A stretch of 64,000 bases of DNA, taken from NCBI RefSeq assembly GCF_041734735.1, contig NC_134876.1, positions 98,306,168-98,370,167 on the forward strand, read 5' to 3'. The notes beneath the pieces are model-generated. The model was not told the DNA's origin. It saw only the letters and a list, made by a program, of their open reading frames with translations, and did not search any database. Shown here in pieces: positions 15,101-29,200 of this stretch. How positions within the stretch are numbered: the first letter of the stretch is position 1; each line of letters starts with the position of its first letter. The translations under genes were made by a program, and so were the position numbers. Origin of the DNA: Babylonia areolata. Lineage: Eukaryota > Mollusca > Gastropoda > Neogastropoda > Buccinidae.

Positions 15101-18100
15101 AAAGTGAAACAAAACGCCTCTCAAATATAAAAGCATTAAAGGTAAAATAAACCAGTGAGTCAAAACCTGAGAAACTAGAACACCATGAAAACAACAACAC
15201 CACATAAACATACACACACCAAAACAATGAACAACAAACAAAACACCATCATGAATATTTATTTTAAAAAAAGAAAAAGAAGCAGACCAAACCACTGAAC
15301 TCTATCTGAGAGAATATCAAAAGTCACAAAAATATGTAACACTCGTGCACACACACACACACACACACATACACACACCCATATTCCCACACACATCAAT
15401 ACCATAGTTATCCACACTACACTGACACATGAAGCAGCGGCCAAGAGTTAACACATCCGACTAGGAAGCGAGCATCAAAGGGTTAGAGCCACACAACCAA
15501 GATTTTTACTTGGTCTCCACTAGACTTGAGTGGTAGTAGGAGTGCTAGTCTTTCAAATCAGATGATAAACCAAGAAACTGTGGCAACAAAAGGGCTGTCC
15601 CAGGCAAAATTCTGTAGAAAATACAAACTTGATAGCAAAACATATATGCTTGCAGACAGAAAGAAAAGGAAACAATATGGTTGGTGCAGTGCTGTGGTGA
15701 CCAACTTTCATCTATCCAAACTACACTGACATTTTCAGTTTCAAGGAAGTGTCAAAGCATGCAGATGTCTGACCTACACAAAAAGTCAACAAGTTGGTCA
15801 GGTCTTAAGAGCCATCCTAGCCTACCCTGACAGGAGGAATTCACAAGTAACATCACCCCACATTTGTACCCCATGACAGCAGCATGAACCCAGAAAAAAA
15901 AAAAACAACAACAAAAAACCCAAGTAGAAGGACCACCCCCCACCTGTCTGTACTTCATGACAGCAGCATGAACCCAGAAAAAAACACAAAAAAAACCCAA
16001 GCAGAAGGACCACCCCCCACCTGTCTGTACTTCATGACAGCAGCATGAACCCAGAAAAAAAAAAAAAAAAAACCCAAGTAGAAGGACCACCCCCCACCTG
16101 TCTGTACTTCATGACGGCAGCATGAACCCAGAAAAAAAACACAAAAAAAACCCAAGTAGAAGGACCACCCCCCACCTGTCTGTACTTCATGACGGCAGCA
16201 TGAACCCAGAAAAAAAAAAAAAAAAAAAAACCCAAGTAGGACCACCACCCCCCACCTGTCTGTACTCCATGACGGCAGCATGAGACTGGTCAGGCCTCAA
16301 GACACTGGACATTAAGGAAAAACAAAAACAATCAGGATCATCACCCCACCTGTCTGTACTCCATGACGGCAGCGTCCCTCTCGGCCATGGCCTGACTGAA
16401 GTCCTTCTGCAGCTGGGCCGTCTTGAGGTGGACCTTACGCTGGTCCTTGGTGGCGCTGTCGTGCTCTCTCTGCAGGTTGTCCATGGTGGCCTTCAGCTTG
16501 CCGTTCTCCTGGATCATCTGCTCCAGGTTCTGCAGCACTGTGGTGCTGTGCTGCTGGAAAGCGATCTTGTCTCGCAGGATGCTGTCACGCTCACGTCGCG
16601 TCTCCTCCAGCTGGACACGCACAGCGTATTGTGTTGTATTGTATGGCATTGTATTACTCTTTTGTCACAACAGATTTCTCTGTGTGGAATTCAGGCTGCT
16701 CTCCCAGTGACCTGACCTAAAAAACCTAACTCTCTCCAAAACAGCTCTTTCATACCGTCCCTGTTTCAGTCCATAGTTTTTGTAGCATTCTGTCTACATG
16801 TATTTAGAAGTTTCAACTTCATCCCTTTAGGTCAAAGTTATATATCTGTGTGAACGTTGGGTGTGAAAGCATCTTGACTGTTTTTCTGCACAAGGTTTAG
16901 TGCTATATAAATACGTATGTGATAATTACAATCATCATCATCATTCTTAATCTTATAATGATAATAATTCATAACTTTTCTATGGCGCAATATCCAGTAC
17001 TAATGCTGCTGAAAGCACCTGACATCATCGAGCTAGATATAAACATAATCCAATGCGTTCACAGAACGAATCAAAAAGGATATTCCACCAAACAATAAAA
17101 AATATCAAGTAAATAATGCTTAGATTAAAAAGAAATATATTCCATAAAACACACATTTCATAAACACACACACACATGCATGCGCACACACTCGCACGAA
17201 CGCACGCACACACACACACACTCACATACACATGCACACGTACGTGCGTGCCCAGACACATTAAATATATCAACTGTCCTAAAAGGAAATTTTCTTCCAA
17301 AAATTACGTTTAAGTAACATACTTACTGTGACCCCCGGCAGGGGTCTGACATTCCTGTCCTGTGCAAACTACTCCCCGCCTATGCGGAGAAAACGAAAGT
17401 AGCTACGGCCGATAACCTCCCTAAGTAGGTTACCTCCCCTGTGTATCCCTGACTTGCGCCTTCTTTTTCTGGCAGCCATCTTGACTCCTGTTCCTGTGCT
17501 CTTCATACAGCTAAGTTTTTTTATATTTTCTGTCTGTCTGTCGATTCTCTGGCATTCTTGTTTCTTGTCAAAACAGGATTACATAAGTGTTAAAATATCT
17601 CTGGCATAAAACTCCATATGACGAACAGACTTTGGACTATCCATTGTGCTGAGTACATAAATGTTTGCAGAAAAGGTGCGTTTTCAGTTCTGACTTAAAG
17701 GACAGGAGATCAGGAGCATTTCTGAGGGACGATGGCAAAGAATTCCAAACCTGGGGTACCTGAGCCCCAAAAGACTTTTTCTCTGCACATTTTAAATTAG
17801 TTCTTTTGACTTTAAGTAACCTTTCAGAACTGGATCTTAGCATTCTGCATGGTTCGTACGTTTCCAGCACAGAGGAGAGATACAGGGGAAGAGATTCATG
17901 AAGATGTCAGAAGGCAAGTGTCGCTAGTTTATAGTGAATGCGGGACTCTATAGGAAGCCAGCATAACTGATGCAAAAGAGGTATGACATGATCAGATTTC
18001 TTTTTTGCTAATCATCATTCTTCTTCTTCTGCTTTGATTTTGATTCCACACAAGATTTTGTGCCATGTAAGTACATATAAAATTATCACTAATATTACTA

Positions 18101-18812
18101 TTCTTAACGTTATCATTATAATCATAATTATTTCTTCTCCTGCTTTAATGCGGTTTCCACACAAGATTTGAAGCTACATAGAAACATCTACAATTATTAC
18201 TATTATCATTCTTAATCTTCTTACAATAATTCTTCTTCTTCTTCCAATTATTATAATAACTATAATCACTGACATATCTGCTGAACGCCAAGTCCTGACA
18301 GCCACTACCTGTTTCTGCAGGTCCCCACAGGCTTCCAGCTGACAGCACACGGAGGAATGCTGCGCCAGAAGGTCGGCATAGCGCTGACGGATCACCTCGT
18401 AGTCCTTGCTCAGCATCTCAAACTTCTGCAGGGACGAGTGGTACAGCTCCGTCATGTTCACCTCGCTGTCCCCTGACCCCGAATGGGAGGCAACTGCCTT
18501 GTGGTGCTGCAGGCGTAGCTCATTCATCTCCTCCTGCTCCTCTTCTCGCAGTCGTTTTAGCTGTTGTCAGGCACACACGTCAGTGAGTGCGTCGGTGGGA
18601 GGGTGGGTGGGTGAGTGTAGGTGTATGTGTGTGTATGTGTGTGTGTGTGTGTGTGTGTGAGTGTGCATGTGTGCGCACGTGTGTGTGTGTTTGAGTGAAT
18701 GAAAGAGTGAGAGAAAGAGAGTTGAGTGTGTGTGTATGTATGTGTGCATGTGTGTGTATCAGGGTGTGTGTCTCTTTGCAGAAGTGAATGAATGAGTGTG
18801 TGTGTGTGTGTT

Positions 18813-18850
<38 letters not shown>

Positions 18851-20026
18851 CATTTGTGTGTTCATGTGTGTGTGTGTGTGTGTGTGTGTTTCAGTACATT
18901 AACTGTGTTCATGTGTGTATACATGTGTGCGTGTGTGTTTATGTGCGTTTAAGTTTATGCGCACGTGCGTGTGTGCGTGTAAGAATCAACATCTCTTGGC
19001 CAATTTTCACATCAATCTCCACAAAGGAACATAACTCTTGGCAAATGCTGACATCAATCTCCAGTCTTCTCTCCACTCTTATATGACCTCAGCAGCTGAG
19101 ATAGTGTGTTTGCTTTTGTTGGTGTTACAGTTATTAATTAATAACGAAGTCTTTGCATAATGGTATCAGTAATTTTTAAGGTCTTTCAAATGAAACAAAG
19201 CTTCATTTTCACAACACTGAGAAGCCCACACATTCCCCATGAAATCTGTATGAATGAATGAGTGTAAGATTTTAGAGCTGAAATATAACTCTCTGCACAA
19301 ATCAGACCTTCCCAAGAAAAAAAGAAAGAAGTATTATAATATAGAAAAAAAAAGTGGTATACTACAAAGAGTGGAGTGTTGGCTTAGTGGTGGCCTAGTC
19401 CATCTAGAAAGCGAAGGAATCTGAGCACACTGGTTTCAATCCCACAGTTACCAGCATTTTCTCTTCCTCCACTACACCTTGAGTGGTGGTCTGGACGCTA
19501 GTACTTCGGATGAGACAATAAACCGAGGCCCAGTGTGCAGCATGCACTAAGCGCATGTAAAGGAACCCACAGCAACAAAATGGTTGTCCCTGGCAAAATT
19601 ATATAGAATAAGCCACTTAGACAGGAAAACAAATAAAATTGTAGGCAGCCATCAGGGCAGTGAATTCATGTCTTGTGTGTCTACAGCTCAGCACAGGCAG
19701 GTAGGGTCCAACCCTGTCCTCTCCTGCTGCCACTTCTAATATTTCCAAACCAAAGTCGCATACCAGTTCAGAGAGAGGAAAATGTGAGTCAAGTGTCTCG
19801 CCCAAGGACACAACACCATGCCAAAACAGGGCCTCCAACTCTGATCACTGCTGAGCACTGGATCAGAAGTTCAACACCTAACCAACCCACTGGACTAGTG
19901 CCTCACACTAAACACAACACATACACACAAAAAAGAGCACCTGTTCAAGATCCTCATTGAGGTAGAAGTGGAATTTAAAATGTGGACACTTACAAAAAAA
20001 AAAAAGATGCACTAACAACAGCAACA

Positions 20027-20074
<48 letters not shown>

Positions 20075-20603
20075 TTAATTAGGAGCCCCATTGCTCTCTG
20101 TTGTAATTTTACTGATTGAGTAGTTAGTTTGTTGCTTTATTTTATTCATACTTTTCAGTGATGCAAACTCAGAAAAGAGGAACAGGAAAAGACGTGATGA
20201 CATGAGGTATGGGGGCGTGGGGGAAAGGGGATAGATTTTCATATAAAATCACAACTGTGGATGGACGTAACACAAAAGAATGAACGAACAAACGAACGAA
20301 ATTTCACCTGCTCCAGCTCCTCCATCAGGTTCTGTTTGGAGGTGATCAGCTCGACATTCAGGGCCTTGACAGAACGAAGGACAGATAACTCTTCCTGTGC
20401 CTGCTGCACTGCTGACTCTGACCGCTTGTAGAGGTTGCGAAAGTACTCCGCCTCTACAGAGAGCTGGCTGATCTTCTCCGCGTTCTGCTGCTTCAGGGTC
20501 TCCAGTTCTCCCAGTGCCCCATCAAACTGCCTCTGTCAGCACAGCAGAGTACAATGCACAAAGGATGTAAAAGATATGGAAAAAAGCGTGTGTGTGTGAG
20601 TGA

Positions 20604-20662
<59 letters not shown>

Positions 20663-20870
20663 TGTGCGTGCACATATGCATGTGTGCATGTGTGTGTGTG
20701 TGTGTGTGTGTGTGTTTGTGGTGTTATGTGTGCACACATGTATGTATGTGTATGTGTGTGTGTCGCTATGTGTGTGCGAGCGTGCATGCGTGCGTACGTG
20801 TGCATAAGCATGTGTGCATGTGAGAGTTGGAGTGAGTGTGTGTGTGTGTTTGTGGTGTTATGTATGTATG

Positions 20871-20928
<58 letters not shown>

Positions 20929-23900
20929 ACCAGCACACCAATAATAATAACAATAATGATGATAATAATAATGCACATTTGTTAAGCGCTTACCCTGCAG
21001 CTGTAAGAGTCTTTATGCATTGAACAATACACCTTTTATAAATAAGTCACAGGAATATATATTGAAAAAAAGAAGAAGATTATATACAAACTCATAAACT
21101 ATTCAAAAAACAGTGTAACATCACTCACTACTCACACACCTCTCTCACCAGCTCATCGACACACTCACTCACCTTGATGTGTACCCAGTCCAGGCGGTTC
21201 TCTATGCTCAGCTGCTTACGACTCAGCTCGAAAGGCGAATGTCTCTCGTCCACAAGGGGCAGGGGAGAGCAGCGGTCACTGAAGCTGGGAATGGTGCTGG
21301 TGGCCGAGTGGTCATGGGGCCGGGGGTAGATGATGCTGGTCAGTTTCCCATTGCCACCCTGCACCTCCTTCACCTGGCCATCTGCAGTGAACCACCCACA
21401 CACACTGGGTATATCAAGAGAACCACCCACACACACTGGGTATATTGAGATGGCCACACACATACATTGGGTATACTGAGATGGCCACACACATACATTG
21501 GGTATATTGAGATGGCCACACACATTCAGTGGGTATGAGATGGCCACACACATACATTGGGTATATCAAGAGGACCACACACATACATTGGGTATATCAA
21601 AAGGACCACACACATACATTGGGTATATCAAGAGAACCACCCACACACACTGGGTATATTGAGATGGCCACACACATACATTGGGTATGAGACGGCCACA
21701 CACATACACTGGGTATGAGACGGCCACACACATACACTGGGTATATCAAGAGAACCACCCACACACACTGGGTATATTGAGATGGCCACACACAAACATT
21801 GGGTATGAGATGGCCACACACATACACTGGGTATGAGATGGCCACACACATACATTGGGTATATCAAGAGGACCACACGCATACAATGGGTATATCAAGA
21901 GGGCCACACACATACATTGGGTATATCAAAAGGACCACACACATACACTGAGTGTATCAAAAGGGCCACACACATACACTGAGTGTATCAAAAGGGCCAC
22001 ACACATACACTGAGTATATCAAGAGGGACACACACACATACTGGATATATCAAGAGGGACACACACATACATTGGTTATATCAAGAGGGCCACACACATA
22101 TACTGGGTATATCAAGAGGGACACACACATACATTGGGTATATCAAGAGAACCACCCACACACACTGAGTATATCAAGAGGGCCACCCACATACATTGGG
22201 TATATCAAGTGGGCCACACACATACACTGGGTATATCAAGAGGGACACACACATACATTGGGTATATCAAAAGGGCCACACACATACACTGGGTACATCA
22301 AGTGGGCCACATACATGCACTGAGTATATCAAGGTCACACACATACATTGGGTATATCAAGGTCACACATGTACACTGGATATATCAAGAAGGGCACACA
22401 CACGTTGGGTATATCAAGATGGCCACACACACACACACTGAGTATATCAAATGGGCCACACACATACATTGGGTATATCAAGAGGGCCACACATGTACAC
22501 TGGGTATATCAAGATGAGAAAATCAAAACTTTTTAATTCCTTGGCTACTGCTGATTAGTATGCCTGTCAGTAAGAGGTTGTCACCTCACTAGGATAATAA
22601 TGAATTTGCAGGTCAGGGTGTCAGTCATCATTCTTTAGTTGGAATTCTTCCTCTGGGATTGCATTACTTTTGTTTGATTAAATCAGTGACATCTACACAA
22701 AACATAGTGACTGCCTTTCACACTCTTGCCACACTGCTTTCAGATCACCAAGGTTCAGCAGTCAAGGGGTTAATATGACTGCAAAGCAAGACAAGCTTAA
22801 AACTGCACAGCAAGGTCAAATGTGCACACGTACTGTACATGGATAGCATACACATGTGTACTCACGCTGGATTAACATACATATATATGTGCACACAAGC
22901 AGGCTGTCATTTTTCAATTTCTTTCTTTTTCTTTGTCTGCATACATGTGTGTTGTGTGTATGTAATTCTAGTTGCAGCTGCTGTCGCTGTTCCTTTCAAA
23001 TTCAAGTTATATTTTCAGTCAGACTATCAGTGATGTTGACTGAAATACAGTCCTGTACATGTGATTTTCAAACAAAGTCAACATCTTCAGTAAGTGATAA
23101 GAAACTCTAGGGAGAGCTGGAAAATATAGGGTCTTCAGAGAAGAAGCCCCCCTCAGTCAAGTGTTTTGGCTCAGTAATGTTTCTCCATTTGAAACAGTTT
23201 TGTAGTGTGATGTCTTCTTCAAACAAGATACAGTAGTCCAAAGGCAAGCTCAAGTGAAGATGTGCAGCATTTCTGACATCCACTTCTTTCACGTCTGTTA
23301 AATATACCCAAACCTGATAATTAGCTCAAGGACTTGTTTTCTGTCTATACACAGATACAGAAATTTTATGTGTAAAAAATAACACAAAATACAAATAAAC
23401 TGAAGCTGAGTAAGTCAACAAAGTGTGTTAATCAAAATATATATAATACACAATATTCTCCTTCTCCAATCTCCAGCCCACAAACTCCTCTATGTCGTAA
23501 CAATAAATTATTTCAGGTGCAGTGCAGTGACATTTAGTTTTTGCTTGTTATTGCCATGGAGATACTGTGCTGGTTTGCCATCTGAGTCAGACACAGTTTT
23601 GAGTCGGAATACACACTTTGACACATGTATGCCTTTCAACTGTTCAGCAACCATCTTAAAAAACTACACACCCCTTTTTTTCAAGGATCAAGGTCCATGT
23701 CCACTTGTTCTTGAAAGACTTTTTAGATGAAGAAATTTTTGCACTGTAGTTGTCTTAGTAAATCTACTTCATACTGAGCTGAAAATATGGATCTGCAGGT
23801 GCTTACACTTCTTTTACATATATTTTTTTGTTATTCCTTATTTGCAATTGACCTTTAAACTATTACAGCTCAAATTGTGCATGTAAATGAAAAATAAATT

Positions 23901-25366
23901 CAGCCTGTCTAAACCAAACAGACTGCAATGCCACTAGGATGTTATGAAAACCATGCAGTACTATCCATGACACTTCACACACAAAAGAGAAAAAAGAAGT
24001 TTTGACATCAGTCATTTCTATTCATACTGTATCGATGAATCTTTATTCATAGATATGCAAGTAGATCATAATGCACTGTTTTCTTTACTTACCTAACACG
24101 AGTTTCTGATGTCAACACATGGACTTCTGTTGTCAACATTACCAAAACTGAAAAGGCCTTCTATTCTCTAAATCGGTTTTTCAGTTCTGAGCACAGCTGT
24201 GTTTGTGAACTAGTTTTCAGGTGTTATCTACAGGTATAAACAAACATTGACACAGGTGTCAGAATGGCCTTACTTTCAGTGAACTGTGTAGGTGAGAGCT
24301 AATAGCTTTGGCGGAATACAGAACAGGTTGGATTAAAAAAAAATATTCAAAAAATCAAATACAGCATTGTACATGATATGAGTGAAACTGCAATCCTAAA
24401 CCCTACTGACCAGGTAGACAAGACAGACACAGAGTCATCATTTATTTACAAACACAAAAGTGACAGACAAAGACAGGGAAAGAGAGAGAGACAGAGATCT
24501 TGAAATCTGAAGCCAAGAAACTGAAAACCTTTGTTCTGAGATGCCAAGTGAAACCAACAATTACAAATGAGTCATCGCTTAAACAAACAAACCATCAGCA
24601 TAAGCGCTATTTTTGTAACTTTGACAAACAAATCATGATGACTCACTGGACCACTGTTCTGTCTCACAGCACCAAAGAAAATATAGTAAATCCTCAGGAG
24701 GAAAACACCTCCACTCCACCTGAATCCAACACTGTCAACTTAGCAACGCACAGCTCTACTAATGCACACTGCAGGCTGCAGCAGCGTAACTGATACAGCA
24801 GGCACCACGCAGTTCTAGGACTGCAGCTAACAGTGTGAGCCGGCATGTGACAATCAATACATTGATTGCTCCCTCCCGACACAAGGTAGTTATGCTGCTG
24901 ACAATGCACACAAAATGTCTCCTATAAATGTTTCAGCAAACTGAAACCCAGTAACCTCTGCGTTCTCTGTAATTATGTGAAGGTGTGCACCCTTGGCTAA
25001 TGTCCTGATCTCCATGCTCTCTACACAATGCGTGTACACCACTAAAGTTGAAGCACACCTGTACATGTGTCAGATGCACCTGTCTGTATGTGTGCTACAA
25101 TTGCTATCTTAAGTTCACTATGGCAGTGCAACTGCTATCAGATGTGCTTTTTCTTCTTTCTTTCTTTTTTTTTTTTTTTTTTTTTTTTGTCATATATGCA
25201 TCAAGTAACAGAATAAAAATAAAATAATCACTTGAAATAGAACAACGGGAAAAAGTAATCTTGTAAAGCTATTTTCATGCTCACTTACCATAACTAATAA
25301 CAAAAAAAGACATGCATCTTTGCTTTAAACATATTGTATAACATTAGTTAAACAGATTACTTTTTT

Positions 25367-25407
<41 letters not shown>

Positions 25408-26147
25408 ATGCAGTGCTTCATCATAACATTAATATAACAGTTAACCTGCGTATTTTTGATCTACGCTGAGAATACTTTCATTCATAGAAAACAGACATGT
25501 ATCTTTTTTTTCTTTTTATTCAATAACAATTTGTCAGAAATACCAACAGAGCTCCATACATATCTTTTCAAAGTTTTGCTGAACATCCAAAGTAGTTATT
25601 CAATGTTTGCCCAAAAAAGGGAGTTAATAAAAGTGCAAAAAAAGTGTATATTCTCACCTGGCAGACCTAATGCACGAACTCTGATCGCATCATCTTCTGA
25701 GTCTGATGTCAGTGAGGCTGAACATGATTCTGTAAACACACACACACACACACACACACGCACCCGCCACATATCCACACACACACACGCACATCCACCA
25801 CATATCCACACACGCACAACACACACACACACACACAGTGAAACACACACACACAAACACACACATGCATGCAATAAACATATCATACTCTGAAAGAAGG
25901 AGAAAGTAAAAACTAATACATTATTTATTTGGTGCGGTTACATCAATGGAAACAGAGTTGGAAAATGTTATAATGTGTGTTCTGATTTTTGTTACAGAGA
26001 GACTGGGTTTTTTTTAAATTTTAGGCCAGGTGTTTATAGAAGGATCTGTATGTGGGAGGAGGGGTGTGGGTGTGGGTATGCATGCGTGCATATATATATA
26101 TATATATATATAATGTATATGTGTGCGTATGTCCATGTGTGTGTGTC

Positions 26148-26186
<39 letters not shown>

Positions 26187-26207
26187 TTGTATGTGCATGC
26201 ATGCATG

Positions 26208-26243
<36 letters not shown>

Positions 26244-29200
26244 CTTGAACAGTGTGTCATTAAGAGATAGAGAGACAGACAGACAGGAAGACAGAGAGGA
26301 ATCAGCAAGAAGAAAGGGAACAGCAATATAAGCCTTGTGTATATATATCTCAGAGTCAGATATGTAGAAGACTAGAACTAAAAGTGATGCATGCATGATG
26401 TATGCATGTTTTCATGAACACTACAGGTATTTTCTCAACCTTAATAAAGGTTCACTGATGCAATAGAAAATATTCAAAAGACTTACACAATAAATCTATC
26501 AACTGATATGTTTACTGACAAAATAAAAGGTAGACACATAATTTGCATACAAGTCAAATAACCAGCTCATATCAGTGATCAGACTGTAATACTTGAAGCA
26601 CAGTGGGAGACTTCAAACTATCTTATGACAGCCATTCTGTCGTTTCATTTTCATAATTTTTTTGCTTTTGTTGTTGTTGGGTTGGTTGTTGTTTTGTTGT
26701 TGTTGCTGTTTTTGTTTTGTTTTTTCTTTTCTAAGAATATCACAGAATACTGAATAAAAATTCTCTATGACTTCATAATTAAACTGCTTAATGATGCAAC
26801 AATAATTCTAATAGGTGATATACACACTGCTGAGTCACAAATTTGGCAGAACAAGTTCTCATTCTTTGTGTGGGTGTGTAGGTGTGTAGGTGTTTACAAC
26901 AAATGTTACTGAAGTGGAATAGAAAATCAGGAAGACATTTCCTGACTACTGACTATGCCAAATTATTTGCGAGACAGAAACTGATTCTCACAATATCGTC
27001 AGCCAGCCTAGATTAAGGATTTTTTTTTTTTTTAAATTCATTTTCAATAAATAGCATAGAATAAAGACATGATGAAAAGGCTGCAAAATCAGTAAATGGT
27101 CCATATGACATGTTCTCGGTTGTCACATTTAATTTATAATGTGTTGAAAAAATAAGTACCTTATTAATTACTTTCTAAACATTTATTGCAAACTGTGATG
27201 AGTAAACTGAATGTTAAAAATTAAAACAAGAAAGAGTTCTAGAGAGAGGCTGAAAACCAGTTACACTTAAAGGTAATATTTTATTATCATTAAACAACAA
27301 ACAGGTACAGTTACTAACTTACTTTTTCTGAAACAAAGGCACACAATTTAAAGTTCAAAACAATGGCTTTGTCTCCCAAGAACAGTATTGGCTTAATGTA
27401 ATTGTTCAACATTTCTCTCTCTCTTTTCCTCACAATTTTTTTTCCACTAATTATGCTATTTCAATTTTCATATCATTTCTTGTGACATGTCAATCAAAAA
27501 ATCAGGCTGTCCTTCTGAGTTTGAAGATAGTGTCAATGGGCAATGTAGAAAAAAGAATGACCATTTCAAATGTCTCTTTACTCCTACAGGTATAAACTTT
27601 ATACATGCATGTTATTTAGTATCATATATATATTGTTTTCAACATTGTTCTTTTCAAGCCTTGTACAACTTTTTTCGTTTGAAAGGGGCAAACATGAGTT
27701 ATGATTTTAGACTTCAAATGCAAAAAAAAAAAAAAAAAAAAAAAAGCCAAACAAAAAAAAATTATATCAAATAGTACTTATCACTGAGTTCTGTTCAGTC
27801 ACTGTATTCAGACAAATCCATATATATCCTACACCACATCTGCAAAGCAGATGCCTGACCAGGAGCATAACCCAACAAAATTAATCAGGCCTTTAGAGGG
27901 TGGGGGGAATAGTAAGATCAGATTACAGATTATAGCATCAATTTATAAGCTAATCTCCTGCAGAGTCTATTTGTGCCACCGCATGCGAAAATCATGGATA
28001 AGTCACTGGAGTAAATTTCACGCAACACGCTGTGAAAGTGACAATGGGTGAAAATATCAAATTTGAGTTTTTTGGTTATTCAGATTCTATGATTCTTTTT
28101 CTATTAAATTTCCAAGTATTATAAAGAAATATAAAGTATTAGTGCTTTATTTTGATGTTTTCCCATTGGGAATTGGTGATCAAGAGTGGAAAACAGCGAA
28201 CTCGTTTGCCCCAATTTTCTCAGAAGTACGTTTGTGATCATCACGAGACTCAAATGTATGTATCTCAGAAACTAATAAAGATACTTGAATTCTGTTTTCT
28301 GTGTTTAATTCAGAATTCTCTCTACTTCCAGATAAAAGAATAATATCATTTTGTGAATTTTGACCATTTTCCATGATTTTTGCGTGCACCATCACATTTC
28401 AGAAACTTCACCAGCTTTCAACTTCATCTTGGACTCTTTTCAGCACACAAATTCCAAGAAACAAAAGCGCACAATTTACTGTGAACACAAATGACTTGGC
28501 TTGTCACATAATATAAATGCTTTCAAATAATTTTAATCAGTGGCAAACAACAACTTGCAAGCTGCAGAAAATACCTTGGATGTGTGTGCGTGTGTGTGTG
28601 TGTTTCCTTTTCTCATTGTCTTTTTCTTCATTGCTGTTTGTTGTTGTTTTGTTGTTTTTACTTTACACTATGCATATAATATGTGCCTCACCCACCGTAC
28701 CCGTCCACACGTTATACGTATCCATACACACTATGACAGTATGAGAAAAAGGAGAGAAAGAAATCAAAGCAGGAGGGGGCGGGGATGAGTGAAAGTGAGA
28801 GACTGAGGGGAGAGACTGAGTTGTTGGGGTTTTTTATGCCATGTGCAAGTTTCATTTTCACTCTACATCTACATCAGTTTAACACAGTGTCTCACACCTG
28901 ATCAAACGCACACAATGACACCCTCACTCACAAACATGATGAAAAACTGGAATATTTCTCTATTTTACGTGCTTACCTGTGCTCGGAGTTGGATTATATC
29001 TATGGCTGTCGCGTGGCAGAGACAAAAACACAGGGGAAACAGCTGGCGGCACACACTGCTCCACCGCCTTCAGTAATTTATGATAGACACTGTCTTTGGC
29101 GTTGACAATCTCGTCTAGCAGCCTGTCCAGTTTCGCTGCGCTGGTCGTCTGCTGTTCAATAACAATGACACGCTCGGGAGGCAGGAGCTGGTCTCGTTTC

